Assembly: GCA_023145215.1 (NCBI GenBank)
Contig: JAGLED010000029.1
Coordinates: 1 to 64,000, forward strand
Direction: 5' to 3'
Source of the DNA: Rhodospirillales bacterium
Lineage (GTDB): Bacteria; Pseudomonadota; Alphaproteobacteria; Rhodospirillales; Casp-alpha2
Length of the DNA stretch: 64,000 bases
Of the stretch, positions 26,853-35,731 are shown piece by piece; positions within the stretch are counted from its first letter, which is position 1, and each line of letters opens with the position of its first letter. Below the pieces are notes generated by a model. The model ran no database searches. It saw only the letters and a program-made list of their open reading frames with translations, and was not told the origin of the DNA. Made by a program: the position numbers and the translations under genes.

Positions 26853-29561
26853 ATGGATGGCAATCCGCGGTTCGGCCCCGACGCCCCTGAAGTTGATCTG
26901 ATCGAGATCGCACAAGCCGTGACGGGTGAACCGATCGGACAGATCGACACGGCAAAAGGCGACGCAGTTATTATCCGTGCCGATGGCGAGACCGTAACCG
27001 CCGAAGCCGGCACGTCGGTCTTCCTGGGTGATGTTATCGAAACCAGCGGCGACGGTTCCGTAGGGTTGATCTTCATTGACGACACCACCTTTTCTCTGGC
27101 CGAAGACGGCCGCATGACCATTGACGAACTTGTCTACGATCCGACTACGAATGAAGGCTCCTCGGTTTTCAATGTGGCAAAGGGTGTCTTTACGTTCGTG
27201 TCCGGCGAGATTGCAAAAACTTCCGTAGATGCCATGAAAATTGAAACATCTGCAGCGACGATCGGTATCCGCGGCACTGCCGGCGGTGGCCGCGTCATCA
27301 ACCCGCAGGCCGACGACCCGAACTCGCCGTTGCCGCCAAGCGGCACATTTTCCAACTTCCGCGATCCGGTGACCGGCCAGGCCGGGGAAATGAACATTTC
27401 AACCCCAACGGGCTCGCAGACACTGAACGGCGTCAACGCCACCACCAGCGTGCCGAACCCGTTCGTGCCGCCGAGCACGCCCGTCGTGCTGCCCGCAAGC
27501 GCATTGCAGGCCGTTTTCGGCAGTTCAATCGCCGCGCTTCCGACCCCGCCGTCCCAGCAGGGCGCGGGAGAGGACGGAGAGAATATCGGCGACACCCTCA
27601 CGACCGGGGACGCCCCTGAAGGGGCAGGTGCGGCGGCCGAGGCTGAAACCGCGGCAGCCGATGCCTTTGCCCAGGCACTTGCCGATGGGGTCGACCCCGT
27701 CGCTGCGCTCGAGATCGCGGCGCAAACGGCGCAACTGACAATATCGCGCTTCGGGCTCGACCCGACTCAGTTGGACACGTTTACCGTTCAGAACGCCATC
27801 GACGATGTCATCAGCGGCATTACCAATACGATTGTTGGAGACCCTACCGCGCTTATTTCCGGCGGTGGCTTGGCAACGTATAGCGCGCTCATCGGCGCCC
27901 AAACCGGGAACGAGGTGATCGATCAAGCCGTCCAGCAAGTTGTGCAGCAAGTGGCGCAAACCATAGGACAGAATATCAACGAACAGATTCTGGCTGCGGT
28001 CGGCGATACGACGGATAATGTTCCCCAAGTGGACATCTCCGACGTGACAATTGCCCATAGCGTCAGTGGGACGGAAACTGTGACGCTGACGAACGGTGCC
28101 AACGACGTTATCACCGGCAGCGCTAGCGCGGACACAATTACACTTATGGGCGGCGGTGCCAGTCAGGGTGGAGGCGGCGACATCGTCGATCTCGCCGGCG
28201 GTACGGACACCCTTATTCTGAACTCGACGACAAACACGCTGGCGTTTTCCAACGTCGAAACACTGCAGTTGGCTTACAATTCGACGTCCGATATCACGAG
28301 TGTTCAATCGCTGACATGGCAGACCGCCGGCAGCCTGACGATGGCTAACCAGGATGCCTCGACATCTGGACCACGTGCGCCCTTCGCATTTTTGGGGAAT
28401 GCAACGAACCAGAACCTGACGCTCAGTTTCCAGATGGGCAATACCAACGCGTCGAACTCCAGTATCGACCTCGGCGGCGGATCGGACAGCGTCACCCTTG
28501 CCGCTGGCACGAACACGATCGCCAGTGCGGCCAATGTCGAATCCTGGCTGTTGTCGGCCGGCACGAATACGTTCACCCTGAGCCCCTCATCGAGCGGCGC
28601 ATCCATCACCGGCAGCACGGGGGCCGACACCGTTTCCATCAACAGCGCCGACGGGACGACCTCCGCAAGTCTGGGTGGGGGCAACGACGTTCTTGCCGTC
28701 AACGGCATGTCCAGCGCGCCGACATTCGACGGCGGCGCCGATACGGATACGTTCCGCCTGACGTCGGCCGCATCGCTGGCAGATGCGAACTTTGCAAATT
28801 TCAGCAACTTCGAAAGTTTCCAGTTCGGCGCCGATGCGACCTACAGCATTACGGCGGGCGGCAATTTCAATACCGCCTTCAACAGCAGCGGCATTGCCGT
28901 CGGTTTCGCCAGCGGCATTACCAGCGCCACGGTATCTTTCGATGGCTCGTCGCTGACGAACGCCCTTACCTATTCGGGGAGTGCGAATACAGGGGGCGAT
29001 ACGGTTACGGGCACGACCGGCGCCGACACGATCCTGACCGGGAATGGAGCCGACAGCATCACCACAAGCGGTGGTGGCGACACCATCACCGCGGGCGGCG
29101 GTGCGGACAGCATTACGCTCGGCAGTGGCAGCGATCACGTAAATATTGATGCGACGTCCGAATTCGGCGATACGATTTCGGCATTCACGGCGGGTGGTGG
29201 TGGCGACATCATCGATTTCAATGCCACCGTAAGCCGGGGGACAAGTACCGTCTTTGAAGCCTTGGCAACGGGTGGCACAGTTCAAGCCAATACCGCTGTT
29301 GTCAGTTATACAACAGATGTGGCCGCTTATACGACTGCCGCCACGGTCGCGACCGCGCTCAACAACCTCACCGGTCTCAGCGCCGGGAATACGATGCTGT
29401 TCGCTGTCGGCAACGGCACGGATAGCCGGCTGTGGTACTGGGCGGATGGTCAAGTAACTGCGGACGGCACCGTCGAGTCCGGCGAACTTTCACAGGTCGC
29501 CGACCTTTCGAGCGTCAACAACGACAACCTCACCGCCGCCAACTTCGACGGTTTCTCCTGA
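26853..29561 (+). CDS. FecR-domain protein with RTX-like C-terminus, predicted type I secretion substrate
   Basis: This 902-residue protein starts 26 bp after tolC, with GAGGGAG before the ATG. The N-terminal ~150 residues form a FecR-type domain (GDAVIIRADGETVTAEAG, then GVFTFVSGEIAKTSVDAMKI and IGIRGTAGGG). An Ala/Gln-rich helical middle is followed by a long Gly/Asn/Asp/Thr-rich beta region. There, repeats such as GSTGADTVSINSADG and TTGADTILTGNGADSIT, and the run GGGDTITAGGGADSI, resemble calcium-binding RTX nonapeptides, with an acidic C-terminus. There is no Sec signal, as expected for export by the adjacent ABC/HlyD/TolC proteins. It is probably an extracellular adhesin-like or matrix protein; no catalytic domain is visible. 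Confidence 0.88.
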   Translation: MDGNPRFGPDAPEVDLIEIAQAVTGEPIGQIDTAKGDAVIIRADGETVTAEAGTSVFLGDVIETSGDGSVGLIFIDDTTFSLAEDGRMTIDELVYDPTTNEGSSVFNVAKGVFTFVSGEIAKTSVDAMKIETSAATIGIRGTAGGGRVINPQADDPNSPLPPSGTFSNFRDPVTGQAGEMNISTPTGSQTLNGVNATTSVPNPFVPPSTPVVLPASALQAVFGSSIAALPTPPSQQGAGEDGENIGDTLTTGDAPEGAGAAAEAETAAADAFAQALADGVDPVAALEIAAQTAQLTISRFGLDPTQLDTFTVQNAIDDVISGITNTIVGDPTALISGGGLATYSALIGAQTGNEVIDQAVQQVVQQVAQTIGQNINEQILAAVGDTTDNVPQVDISDVTIAHSVSGTETVTLTNGANDVITGSASADTITLMGGGASQGGGGDIVDLAGGTDTLILNSTTNTLAFSNVETLQLAYNSTSDITSVQSLTWQTAGSLTMANQDASTSGPRAPFAFLGNATNQNLTLSFQMGNTNASNSSIDLGGGSDSVTLAAGTNTIASAANVESWLLSAGTNTFTLSPSSSGASITGSTGADTVSINSADGTTSASLGGGNDVLAVNGMSSAPTFDGGADTDTFRLTSAASLADANFANFSNFESFQFGADATYSITAGGNFNTAFNSSGIAVGFASGITSATVSFDGSSLTNALTYSGSANTGGDTVTGTTGADTILTGNGADSITTSGGGDTITAGGGADSITLGSGSDHVNIDATSEFGDTISAFTAGGGGDIIDFNATVSRGTSTVFEALATGGTVQANTAVVSYTTDVAAYTTAATVATALNNLTGLSAGNTMLFAVGNGTDSRLWYWADGQVTADGTVESGELSQVADLSSVNNDNLTAANFDGFS

Positions 29562-29633
29562 CCGGCCTGCCGCGGCATGGCCCGTTGAAACCTGCCGGTC
29601 GCGAACAGCGCCTCTTTTCGGTATAGTCAGACC

Positions 29634-31337
29634 ATGCGTGCGATCCTTGCCCGTCTGTTTTCCCGTCCCGTCCTCGGCTTCGAACTGCTGGTGGCGACGC
29701 TGTTTGCCAACGCTCTGGCATTGGCGGCGCCAATCTTCGTTATTCAGGTGCTGAACCGTTACGTCGCATTCGGCGTCGATACCACACTTGCGACCCTGAC
29801 CGCCGGCGCAGTCATTGCCGTCGTATTCGAGTTCGGGTTTCGTCGTGTGCGCCTCAAGCTTGCGCAAAGGGCCGCGCAGCCTTTTGACGACCGAGCCGCC
29901 GAGACCGCTCGCAACGCCCTGCTGCGCACGCCGTTTGCCGTTTTCTCGATGTTTACCGACCGGGCTCGGTTTCAGGCGGCAAGTGGGCCGGACACGATCC
30001 GTTCCGCGTATGGAGCGGCGAATATGCTTGTGATGCTGGATGTGCCGTTCGCGCTGCTGTTCATCGGCGTGCTGGCACTTTTAAGTCCCGTTCTTGCTCT
30101 GATCGCGAGTGGGTTCGCCGTTGCCATACTACTGCTGGGGATCGTCGGGCAGGCAATGCTGAGAACGCCGGCCGGCACGCTGGAGCGCACAGGCGCAATA
30201 CGTCAGAAGCTAACGCAATCGGCCATCCGCGCCGCCGACACGTTGCGGCTTTTCGACACTGCCGGATACATTGAACGCCGCTGGCGCCAGTCTCGCGCCG
30301 AGAGCGACACAGCCCAGGCGTCGTTCTCATCCAATCAGGATTTCATCAGCACGGTCACGCAGACTCTGCAATCCTTGCTGACTGTCACCATGATCGCCGT
30401 CGGCGGATACCTCGTGGTTCAGGGGCCGCTGGACGTCGGTGCATTGATTGGCGCGAACATTCTTGCCGCGCGTGCAATCATGCCGCTTGGGCGTCTGGCG
30501 GGCATTCAGCGTGCCTTCGCCGTCGCTGCACAAAGCCGGCTCGTTCTGGATGAACTGGAGACGGTGCAACAGGAACGGCGGGGTGGCGTCGAACTGTCCG
30601 GGTATACCGGCGCTGTTTCCCTCAAGGATACGGCCTTCGTCTATCCGGGACAGCGTGCGCCAGTATTCGAACATTTAAGTGTCGATGTCGCACCGGGGCA
30701 GACACTCGCGATCAGCGGTCCGAACGGCAGCGGCAAGTCGACTGTTGCACAACTGATCACCGGGCTCAGGACGCCGACCCGGGGTAATATCCTGATTGAC
30801 GGCACGGACCTCGAACAGGTTTCTCCCGAGTGGTGGCGCCGCCAGATTTCATACCTGCCGCAAGAACCGAAATTCCTGCCGGGAACGGTGCGCGAAAATT
30901 TGTTGGCCGCGAACCCTGCCCTCGACGAAGCCGGCCTCAACGCTTTGATTGCCGCCGCCGGCCTTGGCCCGTTCATCAATGCCAGTACCGACGGCCTCGA
31001 CATGGAAGTTCGGAACGGTGGCGACCACTTGGCACTCGGCATCCGTCGGCGTTTGGCGCTGGCGCGCGCGTTGGCCGTCGGCGGAAAGATTCTGATTGTC
31101 GACGAACCGACCGAGGGTCTGGACGAGGAAGGCCGGGCCCTCGTCTACGCTACCATGAACACGCACGCGCAAAAGGGCGGCACGATCATCGCCTGCTCGT
31201 TCGACCCCAATATCATTAAGGGCGCGGAATGGGTGGTTGATCTTTCCTCCAAGCCGGAACCGCGGGTCACCCGGTTGCCACGTCCGACGAACATGGGCGT
31301 TGGCCTGCAACCGCGTGTATCGGAGGCCGGCGAATGA
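29634..31337 (+). CDS. type I secretion ABC transporter, fused permease/ATPase
   Basis: This 567-residue half-transporter energises export. The N-terminal membrane domain has about six helices (residues 15-300), without a peptidase (C39) domain in front. The nucleotide-binding domain follows with Walker A GPNGSGKST, the Q-loop YLPQEP, Walker B KILIVDEPTEGLDEEG and a late switch region. The signature loop is unusual: at the ABC-signature position the sequence is GGDHLALGIRRRLALARAL rather than LSGGQ, so the ATPase may be weak or specialised. It precedes and overlaps the HlyD-type gene by ATGA at 31334, as in classical type I systems. Confidence 0.9.
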   Translation: MRAILARLFSRPVLGFELLVATLFANALALAAPIFVIQVLNRYVAFGVDTTLATLTAGAVIAVVFEFGFRRVRLKLAQRAAQPFDDRAAETARNALLRTPFAVFSMFTDRARFQAASGPDTIRSAYGAANMLVMLDVPFALLFIGVLALLSPVLALIASGFAVAILLLGIVGQAMLRTPAGTLERTGAIRQKLTQSAIRAADTLRLFDTAGYIERRWRQSRAESDTAQASFSSNQDFISTVTQTLQSLLTVTMIAVGGYLVVQGPLDVGALIGANILAARAIMPLGRLAGIQRAFAVAAQSRLVLDELETVQQERRGGVELSGYTGAVSLKDTAFVYPGQRAPVFEHLSVDVAPGQTLAISGPNGSGKSTVAQLITGLRTPTRGNILIDGTDLEQVSPEWWRRQISYLPQEPKFLPGTVRENLLAANPALDEAGLNALIAAAGLGPFINASTDGLDMEVRNGGDHLALGIRRRLALARALAVGGKILIVDEPTEGLDEEGRALVYATMNTHAQKGGTIIACSFDPNIIKGAEWVVDLSSKPEPRVTRLPRPTNMGVGLQPRVSEAGE

Positions 31338-32614
31338 GTGCCAAACAAAGGCAATCAGGTGCGAATCCCCATGTTGTACTCTGGCTGATGGTCGGGCTGG
31401 TGTCCTCAGGACTCGCCTGGGCGTTGCTCGGACGGCTCGATGTCGTGGCAACGGCGCAGGGCGAAGTTGTGCCGTCGACGCAGGTCAAAAGCGTGCAGCA
31501 TCTGGAAGGCGGGATCGTCCGCGCCATCCTTGTTCGCGAGGGCCAGCGTGTTGATGCGGGAGAACCGCTGATCGAACTCGACCCGGTGCGGTCTGATGCG
31601 GACGTGGCACAATTGACGGTTCAACTGACCAATTTGAAGATCGAAATTGCCCGCCTGGAAGCGGAATCGGCCGGTGCCGACCGGATATCGTTTTCGGGCG
31701 GCATTGCCGAGACCTATCCCGAGCAGACGAACCGCGCCCGCGAACTGTTTGCCAGCCGCCGCGCGCGCATCGAGAACCGGATCGAGTCTCAGAATGAACG
31801 AATTTCACAACGCCGCGATGAAATCAAAGCGATCGAAGGCCGAATCGCCAGTAACCAGGGCCGGCTCAAACTGGTACGCGAGCAGATCAAGATTTCCGAA
31901 GGGCTGATGGAAGACCAGCTTTCCAACCGGATGAATCATCTGGACCTTCTGAAGGAGGAGGCCGCGCTTGCGGCACGCGTCAAGGATGACCAGGCCGCGT
32001 TGCCCAGGGCGCGCTCCGCGGCGAAGGAAGCGGAAGCAGATCGTGAAGAAATCGGCGCGGAGTACCTTGAGGACGTGCGCGAAGCTTTGTCCAAGGCGAA
32101 GCGGGACGCAGGCGAAACGGAGGCGCGGCTGCGTAAATTCGAAGACGCCCTGAAACGCACCGTGCTCCGCTCGCCGGTCGCCGGCGTCATCAAGACGCTG
32201 CATGTCGCGACCATCGGCGGCGTTGTACAACCGGGCCATCCGGTCGTCGATGTCGTGCCACAGGGGGACAAGTTGGTCATCGAGGCGCGTCTGCCGACCC
32301 GGGACGTCGGTTACGTCCAGACCGGACAGCCCGTTCAGGTGACGCTAGCATCATCCGAGGCCATCCGCTTCGGAAGGATTATCGGCGAGGTCGTCAACGT
32401 CAGTCCGGACACCATCGAAACGCGCGACGGCATTCCTTACTACAAGGTGCGTGTGGAAACGGATCAGACTTATTTCAAGAGCGCACAACTGCGGTATGCA
32501 CTGCTTCCGGGCGTGCAGGTCGCCTGCGCGATCCGTACGGGCCAGCGTTCCGTTATGGCGTACATTCTCGACCCGTTTCTGACTTCGGCACAAACGGCAC
32601 TCAGGGAGAGATAG
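31334..32614 (+). CDS. HlyD-family membrane-fusion adaptor of the type I secretion system
   Basis: This 426-residue adaptor connects the ABC exporter with TolC across the periplasm. It has one N-terminal membrane helix (about 13-33), a lipoyl/barrel-sandwich half (LEGGIVRAILVREGQRVDAG), a long alpha-helical hairpin (about 100-265, heptads such as RIENRIESQNERISQRRDEI), the second lipoyl half (VLRSPVAGVIKTLHVATIGG), a beta-barrel region, and the C-terminal PGVQVACAIRTGQRSVMAYI typical of type I adaptors. It overlaps the ABC gene and closes the cassette; the sequence after it has no clear terminator. Confidence 0.92.
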   Translation: MSAKQRQSGANPHVVLWLMVGLVSSGLAWALLGRLDVVATAQGEVVPSTQVKSVQHLEGGIVRAILVREGQRVDAGEPLIELDPVRSDADVAQLTVQLTNLKIEIARLEAESAGADRISFSGGIAETYPEQTNRARELFASRRARIENRIESQNERISQRRDEIKAIEGRIASNQGRLKLVREQIKISEGLMEDQLSNRMNHLDLLKEEAALAARVKDDQAALPRARSAAKEAEADREEIGAEYLEDVREALSKAKRDAGETEARLRKFEDALKRTVLRSPVAGVIKTLHVATIGGVVQPGHPVVDVVPQGDKLVIEARLPTRDVGYVQTGQPVQVTLASSEAIRFGRIIGEVVNVSPDTIETRDGIPYYKVRVETDQTYFKSAQLRYALLPGVQVACAIRTGQRSVMAYILDPFLTSAQTALRER

Positions 32615-32780
32615 GAATGATCTGCTGCAGTGCCCCTTCTTCTTGCTAGGCAACGCAATTGGAAATTTGGATGTCGATGTCTGATATGTGTCATTAGCAG
32701 ACATTATTCTTAGTTTAAAAAGACGCCTGGTAGGTCGCTGAAAGCGGTCTAAATCCTGCATACTGATGGCGGTATATCAC

Positions 32781-32793
32781 TAATGTACTGAGT
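32781..32793 (+). repeat. module-junction repeat, copy 3 (core)
   Basis: TAATGTACTGAGT is identical to the last 13 bases of the copy at 25185-25203. It lies 167 bp after the HlyD stop, so the secretion cassette is bracketed by direct repeats 7.6 kb apart. Confidence 0.5.
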
Positions 32794-32825
32794 TGTACGC
32801 GTGGTCATTCGGAGGGCGGCTAGAG

Positions 32826-33086
32826 CTAGCCCTTTTTCTTCTTTTTAAGTCGCCAATCAGTATCAGGTTTGATGTCCCAACTTGGGCGCTCAGCTCGCTC
32901 CCAATGAGCCGCCTTGAGCGCATCAGCGGCCTTCTGTGCGTTGCTTCGCCGGTCCAAAAGGCCAGCTTTTGCTTTCGCCTGGGCGAGGCGCTTTCGACGT
33001 TCTCGTTTCTTTTGAACTTTCGATTTCTTTTTGATCGTAGAGCCTATGTTGCCGTGGATGTGAAAAGAGGTCGCGTTTGATAAACC
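32826..33086 (-). pseudogene. open frame continuing in phase past the stop of the 113-aa gene
   Basis: The reading frame of the upstream minus-strand gene continues for 86 sense codons directly after its TAA (33087-33089) and ends at TAG (32826-32828). The peptide looks coding: it is very basic and helical (STIKKKSKVQKKRERRKRLA, then RSNAQKAADALKAAHWERAE) and ends in a lysine run. No ATG or GTG start is available; one internal TTG is. Either a longer gene was split by a stop, or a small protein is made by reinitiation or readthrough. It resembles DUF4169-type small basic proteins only loosely. Confidence 0.4.
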
Positions 33087-33404
33087 TTACAGTGCGGGTT
33101 GCAGTGCGGCGGTGTAGCCTTCGTCCTCAAACAGATTTTTGACTTTGATCGCCAGGCCTCTAGACAGCTGCACTTCAACCATTGCGGTTTCGACCTTCTT
33201 ACGGATCTTCTTTGCGGCCCGCCGCATCAGAAACCCAGAATGATCCTGTATATACATGCATGCGATTACGCATCTGGCCGCGTAATCCGTGATCTCGTCT
33301 GTGTCATGCTCGAGGGCTGCCCCAGATAGCCAGAGCAGCTCAAATGCCTCTCCGTTTCTCATGCACGCGTCCATAAACGCCGCTTCATACTGCTTTTTAT
33401 TCAT
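33087..33404 (-). CDS. small hypothetical helical protein
   Basis: I do not recognise this 105-residue protein. The ATG at 33404 is preferred because GGGAGA lies five bases upstream; a longer in-frame start at 33428 has none. It is predicted largely helical, with an acidic first half (AFELLWLSGAALEHDTDEIT), three cysteines, and a basic second half (RRAAKKIRKKVETAMVEVQL). It is divergent from the pentapeptide-repeat gene 160 bp away. Its frame remains open beyond the TAA stop, so the intact ancestral protein may have been longer. Confidence 0.5.
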   Translation of the reverse strand: MNKKQYEAAFMDACMRNGEAFELLWLSGAALEHDTDEITDYAARCVIACMYIQDHSGFLMRRAAKKIRKKVETAMVEVQLSRGLAIKVKNLFEDEGYTAALQPAL

Positions 33405-33564
33405 GGCTTCTCCCGCTTTTCCGCGCACCCTATTCGTTGCCGAAAGGTGATTTCAACCGTTGTGAATACGGGTCTGCGACCAAAACTGGCAGGTTTTTGG
33501 TGCAGCCTTCTGGCGTACAATTGCGTTCGACGGTGAGTGGCGCTTAATTGTTTTGGAGGAGGTG

Positions 33565-34440
33565 ATGCGTAAGGTTGAGCAAGCTGAATTTGAGGACATC
33601 GCTGACGCTCACCAGAGATGGTTGTTGTCAAGCGAGGGCGGGCGCCGAGCTAATTTTTCTGGGCGTCATTTACACAGCATTGATAGTGCAAATCGGGACC
33701 TCCAAGGAGCGCTGTTCGACGGCGCCAAGATCGAACTATCTGAGTTTGAAAGCTGTAGTCTTGCCTATGCAGATTTCACCAATGCCCAGTTCGATGCTAG
33801 CCACTTTATTTTTTGTGACTTAACGGCGACCAACTTTCGTCAAAGTCAATGGGTGGGGTGTGACCTAACGACAACCCAGGCGTTGTCTGATGCCAGTTTC
33901 TTGGTTTCAGAAACCAAGCTTGTGAACTTTAGAGCGGCAACCTTCACCACTGTCACTTTTGTAGGTGAGTTTGACCAACTACAGGTTGATGGTGCTAAGC
34001 TTGATGGCGTTAATGCCGAGGCGGCACATTTCTCTAGATGCGATTTTGGGCATGCAGTCCTAACGAACAGCCACTTTACTCAATCTTCGTTCACAGATTG
34101 TTGGTTTGGAGGGGCTTCAATATTGGACTGCGATTTCAGCCGGGCAGTAATTCGAGGCTGTAATTTTGAAGATGGGGTGCTCGAGAAGCTCGCCCTTGTT
34201 GAGGCCGATCTCTCGGAGAATGATCTGCGGCAAGCGCGATTGGCTGACTTATGCTTGGCCCACGGCCGGTACATGAACCTGAACAACCAACAGCTGATCA
34301 ATGAGCTCGACCGCGCCGAACTTGATGATGAGCGATACTTAGGCGCCAGTTTTTATTTCACGGGCGGGCCTCTGCCTGGGCGTGCTGAGATCGAGTGGTC
34401 TGACGACTTGGAGCAAAACCTTTGGGTCGTGCGCTGCTAA
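33565..34440 (+). CDS. pentapeptide-repeat protein
   Basis: This 291-residue protein carries degenerate A(D/N)LxX pentapeptide repeats through residues about 45-235 (LQGALFDGAKIELSEFESCS, ADFTNAQFDASHF, DFSRAVIRGCNFEDGVL, VEADLSENDLRQARLADLCL). These predict a right-handed quadrilateral beta-helix. There is no signal peptide. The ATG at 33565 has GGAGG five bases upstream; an in-frame TTG at 33553 overlaps that site. Some relatives mimic DNA and protect gyrase or modulate immunity, but most have no known role. As island cargo beside defence-like genes a protective role is possible but not shown. Confidence 0.88.
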   Translation: MRKVEQAEFEDIADAHQRWLLSSEGGRRANFSGRHLHSIDSANRDLQGALFDGAKIELSEFESCSLAYADFTNAQFDASHFIFCDLTATNFRQSQWVGCDLTTTQALSDASFLVSETKLVNFRAATFTTVTFVGEFDQLQVDGAKLDGVNAEAAHFSRCDFGHAVLTNSHFTQSSFTDCWFGGASILDCDFSRAVIRGCNFEDGVLEKLALVEADLSENDLRQARLADLCLAHGRYMNLNNQQLINELDRAELDDERYLGASFYFTGGPLPGRAEIEWSDDLEQNLWVVRC

Positions 34441-34454
34441 TGGTCTTGCAGTCT

Positions 34455-35657
34455 CTATTCAACGTTGCCTGGCGCGTCCTCTACATCTTCGATGCTGCTT
34501 ACGAATGTTCCCGAATGAATTGGGTCAATAGCCTCGGCCTGTGCCAATGCCCAGGTTTCCCACCGCGCCAGGCTTTGTTCAGAAACTGGAACCTCTCCTT
34601 TGCGGTAACGGTCACTCACATCCGCAATGAAAGCCCTGATGTCTTGAGCTTGGCGAAACGCTGCGGCGTCTGACGTTAAGCGGTCGAGCCTCGCTTGTTC
34701 TAGCGCCGCAATGCGTTCTCTTTCCCTCTGTTCAGCCTCGGCCTTGTCTCGAGCAATTCTCTCTATCAAACGTTCTTTGCATTCAACCAGATGCTGGTGT
34801 TGTGAGAGCGTATGGCGCCGGTAATGCGCTTCACCGGTGACGATCAGTGCGCGGACGATCTTGAGGACTTGTTTCTCTAGTTTGCTCCCCCCTTTATCCT
34901 CCCAAGTGTATTCAGCAGCTGAGTCAGGACCGCCTGCGTGTATGCAACACTTTAGCTTTGTTGACGTCCCGCGTGTCTCGATGGCGTTTCGACGATTTCG
35001 GTCAAGTTTCTGCGACGTGGCGTCAACGGTGTAAAAGACAGTTGTGTCATTGACTGTGACGAATAGTCGCCGCCCGTCTTTATCTTCGATAGAGGGAGAC
35101 ATGCCTACACGCTCTAAGGCAGTCATAATCGCGTTGATGATGGTTAGTCGGCGTTGCTCAATCGGCTCATCAAAATATGGGCCTTCCCAAGAAAACACAT
35201 ACGAATCGCTGAGCCGTTTTTGTCGCCATACTTCGTCGGCTTCGAGCAGGCGTCGAATTTTGCGATGAGCATGGCTGGGAAATGGTGGGATTGGTGCCTC
35301 TTTAATAAGAGCTTTTGCTTCAGCTTCAGTCTTCTCAATGGGCTCAGTGAATTCGGGCGGTTCCGGGTCAAGTCGCAGCAATTCTTCATCGGAAATGCTC
35401 CGGTACCAACCGTATCGCCCGCCGCCCACGGTTACCTCGTCAGACATGCCAGGCCCGCGGTTTGGCAGGGGTATCTGTTTAACCGCTTTGCCTGCGGCGA
35501 TCTTCGCCCAATACCCGCGCGGTGGCCGCGGTATGTTTGATTTCTTACAGCACTTGGCAACGGCCGTGTCGGATAGTTCAAACTTTTTCGCGAGGTCTTT
35601 AACGGGCTCAGACCAGACAAGCTCGTATAACTCTTGGCGGGTGAATTTGTGCTGCAT
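34455..35657 (-). CDS. hypothetical protein with N-terminal helix-turn-helix
   Basis: This 400-residue protein has no named family that I can give. The ATG at 35657 has AGGAG eight bases upstream and gives the start MQHKFTRQELYELVW. Residues 5-55 form an HTH-like unit (LAKKFELSDTAVAKCCKKSN followed by IPRPPRGYWAKIAAGK), a pattern seen in uncharacterised proteins of integrative elements. A mixed domain (about 130-285) is followed by a long charged coiled coil (ERIARDKAEAEQRERERIAA) and an acidic tail. It sits between the pentapeptide gene and the integrase and ends 15 bp from the former, tail to tail. Confidence 0.7.
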   Translation of the reverse strand: MQHKFTRQELYELVWSEPVKDLAKKFELSDTAVAKCCKKSNIPRPPRGYWAKIAAGKAVKQIPLPNRGPGMSDEVTVGGGRYGWYRSISDEELLRLDPEPPEFTEPIEKTEAEAKALIKEAPIPPFPSHAHRKIRRLLEADEVWRQKRLSDSYVFSWEGPYFDEPIEQRRLTIINAIMTALERVGMSPSIEDKDGRRLFVTVNDTTVFYTVDATSQKLDRNRRNAIETRGTSTKLKCCIHAGGPDSAAEYTWEDKGGSKLEKQVLKIVRALIVTGEAHYRRHTLSQHQHLVECKERLIERIARDKAEAEQRERERIAALEQARLDRLTSDAAAFRQAQDIRAFIADVSDRYRKGEVPVSEQSLARWETWALAQAEAIDPIHSGTFVSSIEDVEDAPGNVE

Positions 35658-35731
35658 GAGCGTTTCTCCTGCTGCTACTTGGCTTTGGAATAACTTCCAT
35701 TTAAGCCTCACCCGATATGGAATTAAATCTC

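Noticed and set aside
27525-29453. Long minus-strand frames opposite the FecR/RTX-like gene
   Set aside because: They mirror the repetitive plus-strand coding sequence, have Arg/Gly-biased composition and show no domain.
32793-33080. 95-codon plus-strand frame after the secretion cassette
   Set aside because: It is opposite the in-phase basic frame at 32826-33086 and has a Phe/Leu-rich antisense look.
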